A DNA stretch of 37,182 nucleotides from Syntrophobacterales bacterium (GTDB lineage Bacteria; Desulfobacterota; Syntrophia; Syntrophales; UBA5619): positions 1 through 37,182 of the forward strand of contig JAHYJE010000031.1 of assembly GCA_019429105.1 (NCBI GenBank), read 5' to 3'. The number at the start of each line of letters is the position of its first letter. Position 1 is the first letter of the stretch. The notes beneath the pieces are model-generated. The model made no database searches. It was not told the origin of the DNA and was given only the letters and a program-made list of their open reading frames with translations. The position numbers and the translations under genes are program-made. Positions 8,901 through 15,726 of the stretch are shown in pieces.

Positions 8901-9612
8901 GAAGGAACTTCTGGAACACACCCATGGCAAAACCCTTCCCGAATCTGACTTACGGGTGATCCTGTGCGGCAAGTCCCTGGAATTTTATTCTCGCCATTAC
9001 GGCCAGGTGTTCAGCGGTGACGGTCAACTGCTGGATGTACGCGACGCACTTCTGGGTATTAACCAGCTTCTGGACGACCTGCTCGAAGATACCGCCCAGA
9101 CCGGCGGATTACGCCCACCGGAGAGTGCCGAACCTAAAAGTCGGCTTTATCTGCGGTTGTTCAAAAATCATGTTGTCATGGAGCGTGATGATATGACCAA
9201 GACACTGCGCGGTACGGGTATCTCGCAGGGCGACCTGGAAGCCCGTGGTTGGATTCGGGCAGTCGGCAGAACCGTGCACGTTGTCCCAGTTCACGAGCGA
9301 TTCGCCTATTTTACCGAACGCGGGCGCAATCGCAAGGTGATCAAGACCGATCTGGACCAGGCCCATTTCCTCATCGGCGCAGCTTTCCCGAATTCGGGGC
9401 TGAAGATCGATGCGGAACTGAACAACCCGAATTTTCGCCTCAAGAAATCGGTGGATGAAATCCTTCAATGGTATGCAGAAGTGGATCAGAGCTCTGTCAA
9501 TCGCTTGGCGGCCAGGACAGCGGCTCAATTAGTCGAGTATTGGCGAACCCGGAGTAGCCGCCCGGAAGAACAGCGGCAACTTTCACTCTTTGAAATGCTG
9601 GATAGGGAATAA
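5947..9612 (+). CDS. DUF1156 / COG1743 DNA methyltransferase with Zn ribbons (PglX-I-like)
   Basis: This 1221-aa protein has the DUF1156 N-terminal signature KWWARRRSSVFRAML, then SAM-binding motif I VLDCFMGGGTT (V143-T153) and catalytic motif IV DPPF (D778-F781). Between them are several CxxC zinc-ribbon pairs (CPSCG, CPNCG, CASCG, CPQC) and an acidic insertion rich in Asp/Glu near residues 460-490. COG1743 proteins are predicted adenine-specific DNA methylases; BREX type 3 uses a relative as its self/non-self modification enzyme. An upstream ATG (5785) is open but lies inside the PglZ gene; ATG 5947 forms the ATGA overlap and matches the family start. It is long for the family. Target sequence cannot be read from the DNA. 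Confidence 0.9.
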   Translation: MSDQNTTEVDLWGDEIKQAPDVPKKSSGTSKATLREGLLPDKLGKAVRLPVPDFSDPNRKLTCLEADFPIAQINALSNLEGNAGKPIYQMSKWWARRRSSVFRAMLIAAATEAPDDPTEAAKKVWDHYYCNHQKAGSFKKLRVLDCFMGGGTTLVEGSRLGMQMTGVDLNPVAWFVVKNELACSAPEQVKALFESIEKQVKPQIQPFYTTTCPRGHKGLWIDVQSGETVEIEPMDLPPEQRSRYRWEGPEVIYTFWAKHGPCQAKGCGHRTPIFKNPVIAEKKLTAYFIPITCPSCGHLFNAELGETRMAPAAERVVLENEPSFTELSQNFAKRLKQYSQGTGPEKRERALELLDLIVREDGFKCPNCGASAGSKIKSILDRHAKSGRASDLKKKDFGIESRHVYMYLLINPRWFTGAPGDENSIELGGYAGAEAKSTIHWNELRISNLNLIEVRGRIRLADEEIDEPDEDETTDADEPNEGDEEEKDRKKYGLPREIKLRDGTVIETRKGTVPRRAHFTCASCGREGNTLESVRPTGHTAPVAAYALQCHCPQCEIESYTYGGRYFKSPDSYDIHRFKATETEWDNRSEADLTEFWPRQECWDAYMMRANGGVNDGWGYTHWWKMYNPRQLLVHTQLLKAITEASEDTWPLDVREQALGAFQQYLRNQNMFVFWNPQRDTPEPMFSNANYHPKMQVIDNCVFNNLGRGNWQSSSAKCLEGIEWAKIPWDLVVSDSGNAKSEKGFPEDPIIPGNEPYCGSSTDLSMLSNEQFDLVITDPPFGNNLFYADLADFFYVWLRLPLRKWYVGLPEAVYFEPERTPHSMEAVDNSVEHPDDREDYEKEPFIETKHLARIRELTGDATLAVNDQNPLHRPQPSSDFYSQTLSAVWAEAWRRLKDGGIMAFTFHHSEGSAWVDVLMALFNAGYVLVATYPIRSDETKGDAGAFGSRKIEYDIIHVCRKRIATPEPVSWSRMRRWVKDEAMRLKELLEHTHGKTLPESDLRVILCGKSLEFYSRHYGQVFSGDGQLLDVRDALLGINQLLDDLLEDTAQTGGLRPPESAEPKSRLYLRLFKNHVVMERDDMTKTLRGTGISQGDLEARGWIRAVGRTVHVVPVHERFAYFTERGRNRKVIKTDLDQAHFLIGAAFPNSGLKIDAELNNPNFRLKKSVDEILQWYAEVDQSSVNRLAARTAAQLVEYWRTRSSRPEEQRQLSLFEMLDRE

Positions 9613-9623
9613 CGAGGTGTATG

Positions 9624-10811
9624 ATGAAAATTGAATCGATCCGCTTGAAGAATTTCAAATCCTTTAAAGACGCGGAACTCTCGGCATTACCGGAGCTCTG
9701 CATCATTGTAGGGGCAAACGGCGCCGGCAAGAGCACTATTTTCAGTGTTTTCGGTTTCTTGCGCGATGCAATGAATAGCAATGTCAACGCGGCGCTGGCC
9801 AGATTAGGAGGGAGCCGTGGCTTCAAAGAAGTGCGCAGCAGAAATTCGCAGGGGCCGATCGAAATCGAATTAAAATTTCGCGTCAAACAAGATAGTCCGC
9901 TTACGACCTATTTCCTGCAGATAAACGAAAAACAGGGCAAAGCTCAAGTTGAACGGGAGATTCTGAAATACCGTCGTGGCAGCAGCGGTCAGCCTTGGCA
10001 TTTTCTGGATTTTTCCAAGGGAAAGGGAACTGCCGTCACCAATGAACTGGATTCCGTAACAGACGTCAAGGATTTAAACCGTGAGGAGCAGACCCTGAAA
10101 TCACCGGATATCCTCGCCATCAAGGGATTAGCTCAGTTTGAACGCTTTCCGGCCGTGATGGCGCTCGGCGATCTTATTGAAAACTGGCATATTTCGGGTT
10201 TTCATATCAGCAAGGCCCGGCCTGAGCAGGAGGCCGGATATGCAGAACATCTTTCCCGGGAAGGTGAAAATCTTTCGTTGGTGATCGAGTATCTGTACAA
10301 CCATGCCAGACCCACATTTGAAAAGATACTTTCGCTCTTAAAGATGCGCGTACCCGGAATCTCTCAGATCGAGTCCAAAACCACCGAAGAAGGGCGCGTT
10401 CTTTTGAAATTCCAGGACGGTTCGTTCGAAGACCCATTTCTCGCCCGCTATGTCTCAGACGGCACCATCAAGATGCTCGCCTACCTCACTCTGCTTTATG
10501 ATCCAACCCCCCATCCGCTGCTATGCGTTGAAGAACCCGAAAACCAGCTTTATCCGAAGCTCCTGTGGGAACTGGCCGAGGAATTCCGCGCCTATGCCAA
10601 CCGCGGCGGCCAGGTTTTTGTATCCACCCATTCACCAGATTTTCTGAATGCGGCGCGGCTTGACGAGGTGTTCTGGCTGGTGAAAAAGGACGGCTACACG
10701 CAGGTCTGCCGCGCAAAAGATGATGAACAGCTTGCCGCGTATATGGCGCAAGGCGACCAGATGGGTTATCTCTGGGAACAGGGTTTTTTTGAAGGAGCCG
10801 ACCCGCGATGA
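9624..10811 (+). CDS. RecF/OLD-type AAA ATPase (AAA_21/AAA_15)
   Basis: This 395-aa ABC-type ATPase has a full motif set: Walker A GANGAGKST (residues 30-38), a SDGT signature-like stretch in the C-terminal half, Walker B LLCVEEPEN (E303/E304) and the switch histidine in STHSPDF (H336). Proteins of this shape partner TOPRIM nucleases in OLD-like and other defence systems. The next gene overlaps by ATGA and encodes a TOPRIM-like DUF4276 protein, so the pair probably forms a split ATPase-nuclease effector. ATG 9624 sits 6 nt from GAGG at 9614-9617; ATG 9621 directly before it is an alternative start. The gene lies 11 nt after the methylase. Confidence 0.88.
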   Translation: MKIESIRLKNFKSFKDAELSALPELCIIVGANGAGKSTIFSVFGFLRDAMNSNVNAALARLGGSRGFKEVRSRNSQGPIEIELKFRVKQDSPLTTYFLQINEKQGKAQVEREILKYRRGSSGQPWHFLDFSKGKGTAVTNELDSVTDVKDLNREEQTLKSPDILAIKGLAQFERFPAVMALGDLIENWHISGFHISKARPEQEAGYAEHLSREGENLSLVIEYLYNHARPTFEKILSLLKMRVPGISQIESKTTEEGRVLLKFQDGSFEDPFLARYVSDGTIKMLAYLTLLYDPTPHPLLCVEEPENQLYPKLLWELAEEFRAYANRGGQVFVSTHSPDFLNAARLDEVFWLVKKDGYTQVCRAKDDEQLAAYMAQGDQMGYLWEQGFFEGADPR

Positions 10812-11365
10812 AGACCATTGTCTTTTTTCTCGAAGAACCGTCGGCGAAAGAGATGCTCGCAGGAGTTCTGCCACGCATTCTCCCCGAAAACTTTCAGATT
10901 CGGTACATTGTGTTTCGGGGGAAGCAGGATCTGGAAAAAAATCTTCAGAAGAAGCTGCGCGGATGGAGAATGCCGGAATCCGTTTTTGTGGTAATGCGCG
11001 ATCAGGATTCGGGGGATTGCAAAGCGGTTAAATCCAGGTTAGCTGATCTCTGCGGCGAGGCAGGTCGAGAAGATATATTGGTTCGTGTGGCCTGTCGGGA
11101 ATTGGAGAGCTTTTATCTGGGCGATCTGGCGGCAGTGGAGCAAGGGCTTGGTGTCAGAGGCATTAAGGCGCAGCAGCTCGGGAGGAAGTTCCGGAATCCG
11201 GATGCGCTGGGCAACCCGGCGGAGGAACTCCGTAATTTGACCAGCAGTGCGTATGATAAAGTTGCCGGCTCTCGCGCTATCGCACCTTACCTGACGTTAG
11301 AGGGCAACCTCTCCCGGAGTTTCAATGTGCTCCTCTCGGGAATTAGAAATCTTGTGGAGATATAA
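10808..11365 (+). CDS. DUF4276 / TOPRIM-like protein
   Basis: This 185-aa protein has a TOPRIM-like acidic pattern: FFLEEPSAKEML near the N-terminus (E9/E10), then VVMRDQDSGDC (D65, D67), then CRELESFYLGD (E98/E100). This matches DUF4276, a family commonly encoded directly after AAA_21-type ATPases. The TOPRIM core binds divalent metal and in OLD and related enzymes cleaves DNA. The ATGA overlap with the ATPase gene argues that the two products act as a complex. Nuclease activity is inferred from the fold pattern; DUF4276 has no well-established reaction. Confidence 0.82.
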   Translation: MKTIVFFLEEPSAKEMLAGVLPRILPENFQIRYIVFRGKQDLEKNLQKKLRGWRMPESVFVVMRDQDSGDCKAVKSRLADLCGEAGREDILVRVACRELESFYLGDLAAVEQGLGVRGIKAQQLGRKFRNPDALGNPAEELRNLTSSAYDKVAGSRAIAPYLTLEGNLSRSFNVLLSGIRNLVEI

Positions 11366-11367
11366 AA

Positions 11368-11868
11368 ATGGACACCCTATCGAACAACGTCTGGCAGCGT
11401 AGAGGGTCTTGCGTCGTCTTTGATAAGACGAGTCTGGGGCCGTTCATCTCCGCTGGCGCTGCCATTTCCTTGAGGCAGGCGCTATCCTGGTCACAGGGAC
11501 TACCGGCCAATCCTCCCGTGCCTGGACGCACAATCCTTGTATCGGGTTTGGAGACGATAATCGAGACATTGGAACCGCAGGAGGCTGAAGAGTTTCTTAG
11601 AGGTCGCATCCGACCGTTACTGAAAGCGATTCAGGAAAAATGGACTGAATGCGGATTAGTCTTCGGATTCGCTTCACACCCCAGGGCCTTCGAGGAAACC
11701 GCGCTGGAAGAGGAGGTCCTGTTTCGCCGCCGCGACCGCAAGACGGTGCGTCTGTCCGAGGGGCTCTGGGATGGAAGCGCCACAATGAACATGAAACGTC
11801 TAATCCGGGATGGATTGCAATCTAACGAAGGAACAGTAGTCGGCTATCATGTTATCCATATCTCCTGA
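11368..11868 (+). CDS. Hypothetical protein in defence operon
   Basis: This 166-aa protein was not recognised. It begins MDTLSNNVWQRRGSC, has a hydrophobic strand RTILVSGLETIIETL (about residues 55-69) followed by a charged helix, and a basic stretch RRRDRKTVRLSE near residue 120. The strand-helix pattern recalls a Walker-B-containing core, but no P-loop is visible, so any kinship to BREX BrxF (a small P-loop protein of type 3 systems) is only a guess. The gene starts 2 nt after DUF4276 and its 3' end overlaps the helicase gene by 20 nt. This tight embedding suggests a required subunit of the operon. Confidence 0.75.
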   Translation: MDTLSNNVWQRRGSCVVFDKTSLGPFISAGAAISLRQALSWSQGLPANPPVPGRTILVSGLETIIETLEPQEAEEFLRGRIRPLLKAIQEKWTECGLVFGFASHPRAFEETALEEEVLFRRRDRKTVRLSEGLWDGSATMNMKRLIRDGLQSNEGTVVGYHVIHIS

Positions 11869-14638
11869 GATTCAGCCCGGCCTTAAGGTCAGTCATGTCG
11901 AGCTGGGGGACGGCGTTGTCGTCGGCCGCGAGCCGACCGGCTATATCACGGTCTTTTTCCGCAGCTTTGGTGAACGGCAGGTTCCGGCTGATTCTCTCCG
12001 CCCGGCAGCAGATCGCTTTGACCAGATTGTGCAGAGCATGATTCCGGCCTCAGCAGACCGGCTGGAAAGGCTCTGGCTCGCTGTCGAAGCTGAAGAAATC
12101 CCCCTGATGGAAAGCGCGGCGACACTGACCTCCGCGAAGGTCGATCTTTTACCGCACCAGGTTGTTCTCGTACATCGGGTGGCCAACGCCCGGCCGAAAC
12201 GTTTTCTGATTGCCGATGAGGTAGGTCTCGGGAAAACCATTGAAGCCGCTCTCATCCTCCGGGAATTGGCATCCCGCGGTGAGCTGCAGCGGGCCATCAT
12301 GATTGTCCCCGCTGGTTTAGTAGAAAACTGGCGCAGGGAGCTGAATGATGTCTTCAACCTTGATTTTGAAGTGTTCGGCAGTGAAGGCGATGTAACAGAC
12401 CGTAAGTCAAACGCCTTTGCCAAGCACAACCGGTTAATTGCCTCTGTGGATACCCTCAAGCGCCCGACAAGGGTAAAAAAACTTCTCGCTGCGCCGCCTT
12501 GGGATCTGGTGGTCTTCGATGAAGCCCATCACCTCAGTGTCTATCGTAACGGCAACAAGGTGAAGAAGACGGAAAACTTCAAGCTTGTCGAGGCAATCCG
12601 CGACCATTGCCGAGATCTGCTTTTTCTGTCCGCCACGCCCCACCAGGGAGATCACTTTCGCTTTTGGATGTTAATAAATCTTCTTGATCCTACATTGTTT
12701 GAAGATAGCTCGGATATGCTCGATAATCGCCATCGCCTTAATGCGGTAGTAATCCGGCGCACCAAAGCCGACGCCTGCGCCCAAGACGGCAGCCCGTTGT
12801 TTCTCCGGCGCATGGTGCATACCGAAGGATTCAGCCTTTCGGATAAGGAGATGGATTTCTATAACGCGCTCCTTGACTATCTGCGGGATGGATACAACCT
12901 TGCTGCTCAGCAGGGGAACAAAGGGCGTGCCCTGGGATTTGTCATGAGCGTTTTCCAGAAGATCGCTGCCAGCAGCTTTGCCGCCATACGCTCTACCCTG
13001 CAACGCCGGTTGCTGATGCTGACTATTCAAGAGGGTACAGAGCTCGACGAACTTCTGGATGTCGATGGCCGGAACCGGGTCTTTGAGGAAGCAAGAAAGA
13101 TCATCCACGGTATCTATTCGCTTCCCTTTGACTCCGTAGGAAATGCTCAAACAGACCAGATTCTGGCTGATGCGAAATTCCAACTACTCAAGAAGCGAAA
13201 TGAAGCACGTACGTTCGTTACGACAGCCGAGAGCTTTTCGGATTCGGAATATGAAGCGGACGTCGGAGAAGATTCGGCAGCCCTGCTTGTCGCCATTGCG
13301 TTGCCGGAGGAACGGCAGCGGATTCTTGCGCTTCTGGCCCGGTTCCCCGAAGGAATAGAATCCAAGACAGCCATGCTTATCCATGCCTTACGACAGATAT
13401 GGCAGCAGAATCCCGATGAGAGGGTCGTTATCTTCGCCACCTACCTCGGCACGGTAGCGGCCATCAAGATGCAAGTAGCCGCGGCCTTCCCCGGCAAGGG
13501 CGTGGATGTTCTCAAGGGTGGCGATCATGGTGCCAAAACCGCCGTTCAAAAGCGATTCCGGCGCAAAGACGGACCAAAAGTTCTGGTCTGTACGGCAGCC
13601 GGGCGTGAGGGGATTAACCTTCAGTTTGCAAGAATCCTTTTCAATTATGACCTGCCTTGGAACCCGATGGATCTGGAGCAACGTATTGGCCGAATACATC
13701 GCTATGGGCAGGAATCCACAGCCCAGATATATAACCTCGTCGCAACCGACACGATTGAGGGGAAGATCTACCTGCTTCTTGAAGAAAAGCTGGGCGAGAT
13801 TGCGCATACGCTGGGCAAAGTAGATGAGCAGGGCCAGATTGCCGAGGACCTCAGAACGCAGGTTTTGGGTCAGCTAAGTAGCTGCCTCAGTTATGACCGG
13901 CTGTATCAGGATGCTCTGAGCGATCCCACATTAAGAAGAACTCGGCAGGAACTTGAGGTCGCCATGTCGAATGCCGACTTGGCTCGCCAGGTTGTCTTCG
14001 AGCTTTTCCAGGTTTTGGATCGCTTCAACCTCGGCGACTACGAAAAATACGATGATCAGGGACGTGGCATGCAGCGACTGGTTGGTTTTGTGTCCAGATC
14101 AGCCAGGCTCTCAGACTGGGTTTTCCACAAAGAAGACGAAACCAGTTGGAAATTGTCCCACAATGGTGAACCAGCAATCTTTTTTACAACAGACCGTGAC
14201 CGGGCCTTGCAAGATGAGAACCTCCAGCTTCTGGGCTTGGAGCATCCCATCGTCAGCAAGATGCTGCGCCGGCATACCACGTCTGATTCAGCTCCTCGTG
14301 CTCTTGCCGGGAAAGCAAGTGGGCTCGCCGGTGGTGGTTTGCTCACGATCTGGAAAATCAACACCCAAGGGAAGGATGGTCAGGCAAGCCATCACATCGT
14401 CAGAATCGGCATGACCGCAGCAGGCGACCGCGCCCCCTGGCTTGAACGCCTGGAATACGATCTCCTGGGAATGGATGCTCCGACATCAAAGATGCCTGAT
14501 GAATGGCAAAGGCTTGCCACGAACAGGAGGCAGCGGCTACAGGAGCTACTGCATAGAGAGCTAAGCTATTCAGGGATCATCAACGAAGAAATGTCCTACT
14601 CGGCCGTTCCGCTGGTAATACTGGGGATTGAAATGTAA
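11849..14638 (+). CDS. SNF2-family (COG0553) helicase/translocase
   Basis: This 929-aa superfamily 2 ATPase has motif I DEVGLGKT (residues 123-130), motif II DEAH (224-227), motif III FLSATPHQGD and motif VI QRIGRIHRYGQ (611-621). The first 50 residues, with SHVELGDGVVVGREPTGYITVFF, resemble a small SH3/CarD-like domain seen in related DrmD/BrxHII-type helicases. It probably translocates on duplex DNA as the motor of the defence complex. It is the last gene of the operon; the following 160 nt contain a separate promoter. Its start overlaps the preceding gene by 20 nt and has only a weak ribosome-binding site, so coupling is likely. ATPase assignment is firm; the partnership is inferred. Confidence 0.9.
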   Translation: MLSISPEIQPGLKVSHVELGDGVVVGREPTGYITVFFRSFGERQVPADSLRPAADRFDQIVQSMIPASADRLERLWLAVEAEEIPLMESAATLTSAKVDLLPHQVVLVHRVANARPKRFLIADEVGLGKTIEAALILRELASRGELQRAIMIVPAGLVENWRRELNDVFNLDFEVFGSEGDVTDRKSNAFAKHNRLIASVDTLKRPTRVKKLLAAPPWDLVVFDEAHHLSVYRNGNKVKKTENFKLVEAIRDHCRDLLFLSATPHQGDHFRFWMLINLLDPTLFEDSSDMLDNRHRLNAVVIRRTKADACAQDGSPLFLRRMVHTEGFSLSDKEMDFYNALLDYLRDGYNLAAQQGNKGRALGFVMSVFQKIAASSFAAIRSTLQRRLLMLTIQEGTELDELLDVDGRNRVFEEARKIIHGIYSLPFDSVGNAQTDQILADAKFQLLKKRNEARTFVTTAESFSDSEYEADVGEDSAALLVAIALPEERQRILALLARFPEGIESKTAMLIHALRQIWQQNPDERVVIFATYLGTVAAIKMQVAAAFPGKGVDVLKGGDHGAKTAVQKRFRRKDGPKVLVCTAAGREGINLQFARILFNYDLPWNPMDLEQRIGRIHRYGQESTAQIYNLVATDTIEGKIYLLLEEKLGEIAHTLGKVDEQGQIAEDLRTQVLGQLSSCLSYDRLYQDALSDPTLRRTRQELEVAMSNADLARQVVFELFQVLDRFNLGDYEKYDDQGRGMQRLVGFVSRSARLSDWVFHKEDETSWKLSHNGEPAIFFTTDRDRALQDENLQLLGLEHPIVSKMLRRHTTSDSAPRALAGKASGLAGGGLLTIWKINTQGKDGQASHHIVRIGMTAAGDRAPWLERLEYDLLGMDAPTSKMPDEWQRLATNRRQRLQELLHRELSYSGIINEEMSYSAVPLVILGIEM

Positions 14639-14692
14639 AGAAGGTATCCATACAGCCTTGAATACTCACTATATTTTGAAGTTGATTGTGTC

Positions 14693-14722
14693 TTGACTTA
14701 TAAGGATGCCCTCACTTATAGT
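14693..14722 (+). promoter_or_regulatory. Promoter of the 181-aa orphan gene
   Basis: TTGACT (14693-14698), an 18-nt spacer and TATAGT (14717-14722) form a good sigma-70-like promoter. The expected start near 14729 leaves a leader of about 70 nt before ATG 14802. This separates the orphan gene from the defence operon transcriptionally. Confidence 0.6.
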
Positions 14723-14801
14723 TCAAAATGCGCAAAGGTAGCTATTATCAAATAATATTTTGACGATATCTCAATGAATAAATTTTAAGTTGGAGTGTGA
14801 G

Positions 14802-15347
14802 ATGGCAGACCCTAACTGGCAACTACAGAAGTTCATTATAGGCATAAGACACGAGAGGACTTTTCTTATTTCGGATATCCACGGGGGCATAATGGACGTG
14901 GTTTTGGGATTGCGTAAGAAAGTCCTGTTTCCCAAGGGCTGTTTTAGTCAGATGACTCGACCGGACGTTACCAAGATCATTTTGACGGATAAAGATGAGA
15001 ATTTATCCCTGACCTGCAGCATAGACGGGGTAGTAATCCAGGCAGAAATGTTCGAAGGCTCTTTAGTCGCCATAGAAAAAGTTGCCGAAATTTTTACACA
15101 CATTGTGCATGCTGTCTTACCACTAACCGAAGCAAAAGACAAAATTAACCGGCTGGGGGTTATCTATGAATTTCAGATCTCTAATTTTACAAATTCAGCA
15201 AAGACTATTTTCTCTCAGTTCATGAAGGTGAACCTGACCGGAATCCATGATAACATGCTCATGAGGATCTCACTTAAGAATCCTGTAACGGAATCAGTGA
15301 TGTCCTCAAAATCGCATCATTTTCAAACCGGCTTATTTGGTACATAA
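14802..15347 (+). CDS. Hypothetical protein, 181 aa
   Basis: Not recognised. The protein begins MADPNWQLQKFIIGIRHERT and appears soluble, with no signal peptide, membrane segment or obvious catalytic motif. ATG 14802 is chosen because GGAG at 14792-14795 is 6 nt upstream; a TTG at 14790 is also in frame but would overlap this site. The base composition is more AT-rich than the flanking core genes, fitting an acquired gene at the edge of the defence island. It might be cargo or an accessory of the defence system, but nothing in the sequence proves that. Confidence 0.6.
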   Translation: MADPNWQLQKFIIGIRHERTFLISDIHGGIMDVVLGLRKKVLFPKGCFSQMTRPDVTKIILTDKDENLSLTCSIDGVVIQAEMFEGSLVAIEKVAEIFTHIVHAVLPLTEAKDKINRLGVIYEFQISNFTNSAKTIFSQFMKVNLTGIHDNMLMRISLKNPVTESVMSSKSHHFQTGLFGT

Positions 15348-15654
15348 TCACGCAGCCGCTGACACCGTAACCGGATTCGCAGTCCCATCGGCGTTTAAAA
15401 TTGACCCCATTTTGCCATTCGTACTTCCCCGATGGCTGCAGTTATCAACATCCATCCTTCCGCCATGCTCGGGAAGGGCCGCTCCAGGATGGCTATTGAT
15501 AACTGCCTCCGGTGCCTGACCCTTTAGAAAATCTTTTTTAAAAACTTGACGCCATCGGGGAATATCGAATAACATTAAAACAGACGCGCCATGACGCCCG
15601 CGCTCATCATAACGCGTATCTTACATCAGGCTGCACTGCCGGAGAAAAGGAGCA
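15348..15654. other. Intergenic region with nested inverted repeats
   Basis: No convincing gene. A 75-aa minus-strand frame (15348-15575) lies across the inverted repeat and looks like a by-product of it. The region marks the boundary between the accessory island and core-like genes. Confidence 0.45.
15425..15562. repeat. Nested inverted repeat, MITE-like, about 138 bp
   Basis: The outer 12-bp arms, 15425-15436 and 15551-15562, are perfect reverse complements. Inside them, 20-nt arms at 15438-15457 and 15487-15506 pair at 18 of 20 positions, including 11 consecutive bases. A small TTCC/GGAA stem sits in the centre. The DNA could fold into a long branched hairpin. No transposase gene is nearby and target duplications were not evident. 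It may be a miniature transposable element or an RNA structure; copies elsewhere in the genome would distinguish these. Confidence 0.55.
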
Positions 15655-15657
15655 ATG

Positions 15658-15708
15658 ATGGGCACCATTCATAAAACAAGCTGCGTTCTCTGTTCGCAAA
15701 ACTGCTAA
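15658..15708 (+). pseudogene. 5' stub of a molybdopterin oxidoreductase gene
   Basis: A ribosome-binding site (AGGAG, 15648-15652) and tandem ATGs (15655, 15658) open a reading frame MGTIHKTSCVLCSQNC that ends in TAA (15706-15708). This is the characteristic N-terminus of molybdopterin-dependent oxidoreductases (formate dehydrogenase or thiosulfate-reductase-like), with the first three cysteines of the [4Fe-4S] site as CxxCxxxC. The remaining several hundred codons are absent: the ribosome-binding site of the next gene starts 8 nt later. It is most likely the remnant of a deletion that fused this 5' end to the crotonase gene. Being only 16 residues, the match is from memory of the motif and is not proven. 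Confidence 0.55.
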
Positions 15709-15726
15709 ATCGTGCAAGGAGGAACC

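Noticed and set aside
2187-14638. Calling the operon DISARM or a standard BREX type
   Set aside because: No DUF1998 helicase or PLD protein (DISARM) and no BrxA, BrxB or BrxL (BREX type 1) is visible; only a BREX/Pgl-like label is supported.
15348-15575. Minus-strand 75-codon frame
   Set aside because: Lies across the nested inverted repeat and has no family signature; likely an artefact of the repeat.
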